Shown one piece after another: positions 6,827-9,563 of a DNA stretch of 9,563 nucleotides (within the stretch, counting starts at the first letter, position 1; each line of letters opens with the position of its first letter). Below the pieces are notes generated by a model. That model made no database searches. It saw nothing but the letters and a program-made list of their open reading frames with translations, and had not been told where the DNA came from. Both the position numbers and the translations under genes were made by a program. The DNA is from an uncultured Rhodospirillales bacterium. GTDB lineage: Bacteria; Pseudomonadota; Alphaproteobacteria; Acetobacterales; Acetobacteraceae. The stretch lies in the NCBI GenBank assembly GCA_903928045.1, contig CAIYPH010000105.1, positions 1 to 9,563 on the forward strand. Reading direction: 5' to 3'.

Positions 6827-6921
6827 GGTGTCCCCTTTCCACGCCGCCCGGCCCGCTCGCCACTGTCCATGCGCGTGAAAGCCCCTATCTGCGATGCAGC
6901 CGCCCGATGCAAGGACCAACC
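6827..6921. other. Divergent spacer between the ferredoxin operon and the DUF255 gene
   Basis: These 95 bp must hold the control region for the ferredoxin-mnmE-mnmG-rsmG-parA-parB operon (leftward) and probably for the DUF255 gene (rightward), unless transcription enters from elsewhere. I see no strong sigma70 promoter. On the - strand a poor pair, TTGCAT and GATAGG with 17 bp between them, matches only three of six positions in each hexamer. The leftward ribosome site lies at 6831-6838 and the rightward one at 6911-6915. The 14-bp direct repeat listed separately overlaps the right edge. Confidence 0.4.
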
Positions 6922-6937
6922 ATGCCGCCCGATGCAA
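6899..6937 (+). repeat. 14-bp direct repeat across the DUF255 gene start
   Basis: GCCGCCCGATGCAA occurs exactly twice, at 6899-6912 and 6924-6937, 25 bp apart start to start. The second copy begins inside the ATG at 6922 and codes for the first residues. The first contains a decoy ATG (6907) in the same frame as the gene. A further GATGCA stands at 6893-6898. The period is not a multiple of three, so the copies are read in different frames. It could be a small local duplication or an operator; I cannot tell which. Confidence 0.7.
6911..6915 (+). promoter_or_regulatory. Ribosome binding site selecting ATG 6922
   Basis: AAGGA stands six bases before the ATG at 6922, a good Shine-Dalgarno spacing. 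The upstream in-frame ATG at 6907 has no such sequence before it and would place this AAGGA inside the gene. The site therefore favours the 679-residue form. Confidence 0.65.
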
Positions 6938-8961
6938 ACCTCCTGCGCCACGAATCCTCCCCCTATCTGCTGCAGCACGCCGAAAACCCCGTGCATTGGC
7001 GTCCCTGGGGCGCTGCGGCGCTCGCAGAGGCCAAAACGACCAACCGGCCGATCCTGCTCTCGGTCGGCTACGCAGCTTGCCACTGGTGCCACGTGATGGC
7101 CCATGAATCATTCGAGGACGCCGAGACAGCGGGCCTAATGAACGCGCTCTATGTCAACATCAAGGTCGACCGCGAGGAGCGGCCGGACATAGATCATCTC
7201 TACATGTCCGCCCTGCACGCGCTCGGCGAACAGGGCGGCTGGCCGCTCACCATGTTCCTCACCCCCAATGGCGCCCCTTTCTGGGGCGGCACCTATTTCC
7301 CGCCCGAACCGCGCTGGGGCCGCCCCTCTTTCCGCCAGGTGCTGCAAGGCGTGGCCGAGGCCTTCCACGGCGACAACGATGCGATCGCCAAGAACGTCGC
7401 GACCCTCCAGCGCACGCTTGTCGCGACGTCCGCCGAGCGCCCCGGCGACATGCCCGGCCCCGCAACTCTCGACCGCGCGGCTTCCGCCCTGCTGCGTCTC
7501 AATGACCCTGAGCTCGGCGGTCTCAAGGGCGCGCCTAAATTCCCCAATCCAGCGATTTTCGGCTTCCTCTGGCAGAACGCCTGGCGCAGCGGAGACCCCG
7601 CCGGCAAAGCCGCCACCCATCTCCTGCTGGCGCGCATGTCCCAAGGCGGCATCTACGACCATCTTGGCGGCGGCTACGCGCGTTATTCGACCGACGCCGA
7701 GTGGCTGGTGCCGCATTTCGAGAAAATGCTTTACGACAACGCGCAACTCCTCGATCTCCTCGCCCTCGCGCACGCCGATACCCCCTCGCCGCTTTACGCC
7801 GCCCGCGCAACCGAGACGGTCGACTGGTTGATCCGTGACATGCGAGCTGAGGAAGTCGCCGGCCTAGCCGCCTTCGCCGCTTCGGAGGACGCCGACAGCG
7901 AGGGCGTCGAAGGCAAGTTCTACGTCTGGCAGGAAGCCGAGATCGACGCCCTGCTCGGCCCCGACAGCCGCGCCTTCAAGGCCGCCTACGACGTCACGCC
8001 CGCCGGCAATTGGGAACACAGCACCATCCTGCGCCGCATCACCCCGCCTGGCGACGCGTTGGCCGAAGCCCGGCTCGCCGCCAGCCGTGAAACGCTGCTC
8101 GCCGCGCGAGACTACCGTATCCGCCCCAGCCGCGACGACAAAGTGCTGGCCGACTGGAACGGCCTCGCCATCGCCGCCCTCTGCCGCGCCGGCGCGGTAT
8201 TCGCCCGGCCCGACTGGATTGCCCTCGCCGAGAACACCTTCGCCTTCATCACCGCCCACATGGCCGCACCGGATGGCCGCATCCAGCACGCCTGGCGCCA
8301 GGGCCGCATCGCCGCTGCCGCGCTGCTGGAGGACCAGGCCACCATGGCGCGCGCTGCCCTCGCCCTCTACGAGGCCACCGGAACGCCCGCCTATCTCGAC
8401 CGTGCCCGCCGCATCACCGACGCCGCCGACACCTGGTTCGGCGATCGCGGCGGCTCCTACTTCTCCACCGCCGCGGACGCCACCGATGTGCCCCTCGGCC
8501 CCGACGCGCGCCCCCGCACCCCCGGCGACAACGCCACCCCCTCTGGCAATGGCGTCATTGCCCAAGTTCTCCCCCGCCTTCACCACCTCACCGGCGGCCC
8601 GCGCTTCCGTGACCGTGCCGAGGCCGTGATCCGCGCCTATGGCGGCCTGGGCGACAGCTTCTCCGCCGCCCCCGGGCTCCTCGCCGCCGCCGACATGCTG
8701 GAGGAGATGGCGAGCGTCGTCGTCACCGGCCCGGCCGACGATCCGCGCACCCAATCCCTCCTCGCCGCCGCCCTCGCCGCGCCCGATCCGGCAGTCTGCG
8801 TTCTGCGAGCCCCGCCTGGAACCGTCCTTGAAGCAGGCCACCCCGCGTTCGGCAAAACCTCACCGGAGCCGGCGGCGTATCTGTGTCGCGCCGGGGTCTG
8901 CGGTCTGCCAATCCAAGACCCCGCGGCCCTGGCAGCCGCCTTGCGGCGTCGACAAAAGTAA
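6922..8961 (+). CDS. Thioredoxin-domain protein, DUF255 / YyaL (SPATA20-like) family
   Basis: This is a large cytosolic protein of 679 residues, the usual family length, with no signal peptide. The N-terminal thioredoxin-like domain (about 1-165) has [21 protein letters not shown], the redox-type motif CHWCHVM (53-59), [10 protein letters not shown] (82-91), [11 protein letters not shown] (105-115) with the proline expected near the active site, and GGTYFPP (122-128). The rest resembles the (alpha/alpha)6-barrel seen in N-acylglucosamine epimerase-like and glycan-processing enzymes, with [32 protein letters not shown] as the most conserved block. The biochemical role of the family is not established, and I do not assign a reaction. 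The ATG at 6922 is chosen over ATG 6907 because AAGGA precedes it by six bases. It is divergent from the ferredoxin-mnmE operon, and its codons are very rich in G or C at the third position. It ends with TAA just before an A/T-rich hairpin. Confidence 0.93.
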   Translation: MPPDANLLRHESSPYLLQHAENPVHWRPWGAAALAEAKTTNRPILLSVGYAACHWCHVMAHESFEDAETAGLMNALYVNIKVDREERPDIDHLYMSALHALGEQGGWPLTMFLTPNGAPFWGGTYFPPEPRWGRPSFRQVLQGVAEAFHGDNDAIAKNVATLQRTLVATSAERPGDMPGPATLDRAASALLRLNDPELGGLKGAPKFPNPAIFGFLWQNAWRSGDPAGKAATHLLLARMSQGGIYDHLGGGYARYSTDAEWLVPHFEKMLYDNAQLLDLLALAHADTPSPLYAARATETVDWLIRDMRAEEVAGLAAFAASEDADSEGVEGKFYVWQEAEIDALLGPDSRAFKAAYDVTPAGNWEHSTILRRITPPGDALAEARLAASRETLLAARDYRIRPSRDDKVLADWNGLAIAALCRAGAVFARPDWIALAENTFAFITAHMAAPDGRIQHAWRQGRIAAAALLEDQATMARAALALYEATGTPAYLDRARRITDAADTWFGDRGGSYFSTAADATDVPLGPDARPRTPGDNATPSGNGVIAQVLPRLHHLTGGPRFRDRAEAVIRAYGGLGDSFSAAPGLLAAADMLEEMASVVVTGPADDPRTQSLLAAALAAPDPAVCVLRAPPGTVLEAGHPAFGKTSPEPAAYLCRAGVCGLPIQDPAALAAALRRRQK

Positions 8962-8964
8962 GCA

Positions 8965-8986
8965 GTTCTTTTTTGGAAAAAAGAAC
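8965..8986. terminator. Perfect A/T-rich hairpin just after the DUF255 stop (terminator-like)
   Basis: GTTCTTTTTT (8965-8974) and AAAAAAGAAC (8977-8986) are exact reverse complements around a two-base GG, so a 10-bp stem (in practice 9 bp with a four-base loop) starts three bases after the TAA. The stem is mostly A-T pairs, and what follows is CAAAAAACTTC rather than a U-tract. It is therefore not a textbook intrinsic terminator on the + strand. Its place after the gene suits an RNA 3'-end stabiliser or a dispersed repeat. Confidence 0.45.
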
Positions 8987-9001
8987 CAAAAAACTTCTAT
9001 C

Positions 9002-9072
9002 CGTTTGCACCGAGCAGCCCTGGTCAATTCCCAGCCAAACGAACCAAAAGGTTTTCTTCCTTTTTCAAAAAG
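9002..9072. repeat. Further inverted repeats in the same A/T-rich element
   Basis: CGTTTG (9002-9007) pairs with CAAACG (9036-9041), enclosing CTGG (9020-9023) paired with CCAG (9031-9034), a nested stem with an asymmetric bulge. Directly after it come AACC-AAAA-GGTT (9042-9053) and the 13-bp palindrome CTTTTTCAAAAAG (9060-9072). GAACCAAAA occurs both here (9041-9049) and after the first hairpin (8983-8991, as GAACCAAAA plus further A). Together with 8965-8986 this looks like one composite palindromic element. Confidence 0.5.
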
Positions 9073-9086
9073 ACGCGCTGCCTTCT

Positions 9087-9096
9087 CCCCCCCCCC
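9087..9096 (+). repeat. Homopolymer run of ten C
   Basis: Ten consecutive C lie three bases before a TTGACA hexamer and about 73 bases before the ogt start. Such tracts are prone to slippage in replication and to errors in sequencing. The tract is outside any gene, so a change in length would not shift a frame; it could alter promoter geometry only if a promoter spans it, which I cannot show. Confidence 0.8.
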
Positions 9097-9168
9097 GCTT
9101 GACATCGAACCGCAGAGACTGCCATCCCCTCGCCATAATTCGCCTCTCCTCAGGATCTCCCCCGGCGC

Positions 9169-9563
9169 GTGCCCCAGCTGTCGCTCCATTCTCCCGTCGG
9201 TGACCTCACCCTCTCCGAAGAGGACCGGGCGATCGTTGCCGTCGATTGGGGCTGGGGCCGCGACCAGACCGAGACACCGCTCCTCCTGCGTGCCCGCGAT
9301 CAGCTGGAGGAATACTTCGACGGCGCACGCCTCGATTTTGACCTGCCATTGGCCCCCTTCGGGTCCGACTACCAAAAGCGCGTCTGGGCCGCCCTCTGCC
9401 GCATCCCCGCCGGCGCCACGCGCAGCTACGGCGATATCGCCCGCGAGGCCGGCGGCAGCCCGCGCTCGGTGGGTGGCGCCAACGGCCGCAATCCCATCCC
9501 CATCCTCATCCCCTGCCACCGCGTGCTCGCCGGCAACGGCATCGGCGGCTATTCCGGCGGCGA
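9169..9563 (+). CDS. ogt: Methylated-DNA-[protein]-cysteine S-methyltransferase (Ogt/MGMT), 3' end outside window
   Basis: This suicide enzyme moves the alkyl group from O6-alkylguanine (and O4-alkylthymine) in DNA to its own cysteine. The visible 131 residues cover a short N-terminal ribonuclease-like domain (PQLSLHSPVGDLTLSEED) and most of the C-terminal active domain: FGSDYQKRVWAALCRIPAGATRSYGDIA, then SPRSVGGANGRNP with the probable arginine finger R99, then IPCHRV with the acceptor C116, and GIGGYSGG at the window edge. It has no Ada-type N-terminal domain, so it is a constitutive Ogt-like form rather than the adaptive regulator. The GTG at 9169 is the only start after an in-frame TAA at 9136-9138, and a weak AGGA lies 13 bases upstream. 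The gene is cut only by the end of the window. Confidence 0.92.
   Translation, partial: MPQLSLHSPVGDLTLSEEDRAIVAVDWGWGRDQTETPLLLRARDQLEEYFDGARLDFDLPLAPFGSDYQKRVWAALCRIPAGATRSYGDIAREAGGSPRSVGGANGRNPIPILIPCHRVLAGNGIGGYSGG

Larger units (their letters stand above)
8962..9168. other. Spacer between the DUF255 gene and ogt
   Basis: The 207 bp hold no gene that I can support. The first 110 bases are an A/T-rich cluster of inverted repeats, in sharp contrast to the coding DNA on both sides. Then come a run of ten C (9087-9096) and a TTGACA hexamer (9099-9104). A CATAAT at 9134-9139 is too far from it (29 bp) to form a standard promoter. AGGA at 9152-9155 lies 13 bases before the ogt GTG and is a weak ribosome site. 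Confidence 0.6.

Noticed and set aside
6482..7111. 209-residue extended reading of the ferredoxin ORF on the - strand
   Set aside because: The extra N-terminal part overlaps the well-supported DUF255 gene, looks like low-complexity antisense translation, and the internal ATG at 6826 has a good ribosome site and fits family length.
7864..8841. 325-residue glycine-rich ORF on the - strand
   Set aside because: It is antisense to the DUF255 gene and made of Gly, Ala, Glu and Val repeats expected from the reverse of high-GC codons; it has no recognisable domain or ribosome site.
8860..9519. 219-residue ORF on the - strand across the spacer and ogt
   Set aside because: It runs through the hairpin element and antisense to the clear Ogt motifs, with no family features.

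Overview
The window looks like a chromosomal segment of an alphaproteobacterium. The gene set, protein style and high GC point to the Acetobacteraceae (acetic-acid or acidophile type), but I cannot fix the genus by eye. Almost every gene belongs to a known family. I see no phage, transposase, CRISPR, toxin-antitoxin or defence genes, and no tRNA or rRNA.

Left end (1-823, + strand): the 3' part of hemJ (protoporphyrinogen IX oxidase) is joined by a TGATG stop/start overlap to a small GNAT acetyltransferase. A 184-bp convergent gap follows. This left end is visibly less GC-rich than the right end.

Centre (1008-6826, - strand): six tightly packed genes, read from right to left, are a thioredoxin-like (2Fe-2S) ferredoxin, mnmE, mnmG, rsmG, parA and parB. 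Every junction is an overlap or a gap of no more than 21 nt, so they are probably one transcript. MnmE and MnmG modify the wobble uridine of certain tRNAs, RsmG methylates 16S rRNA, and ParA/ParB segregate the chromosome origin region. Two parS sites, the DNA target of ParB, lie inside this operon. One is a perfect 16-mer within rsmG codons 10-15. The other is a 15/16 match, and its centre supplies the mnmG stop codon and the rsmG start codon. The partition system therefore carries its own centromere sites within coding DNA, and the origin of replication is probably not far away.

Right end (6922-9563, + strand): a divergently transcribed thioredoxin-domain protein of the DUF255/YyaL (SPATA20-like) family is followed by a 207-bp spacer. 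The spacer holds an A/T-rich set of hairpins and a run of ten C. The window ends in a truncated Ogt/MGMT-type DNA alkyltransferase.

The most notable observations are the overlap of parS with protein-coding signals, the A/T-rich hairpin element at 8965-9072, and the ferredoxin gene heading the gid-par operon. I found no clearly new multi-gene system.
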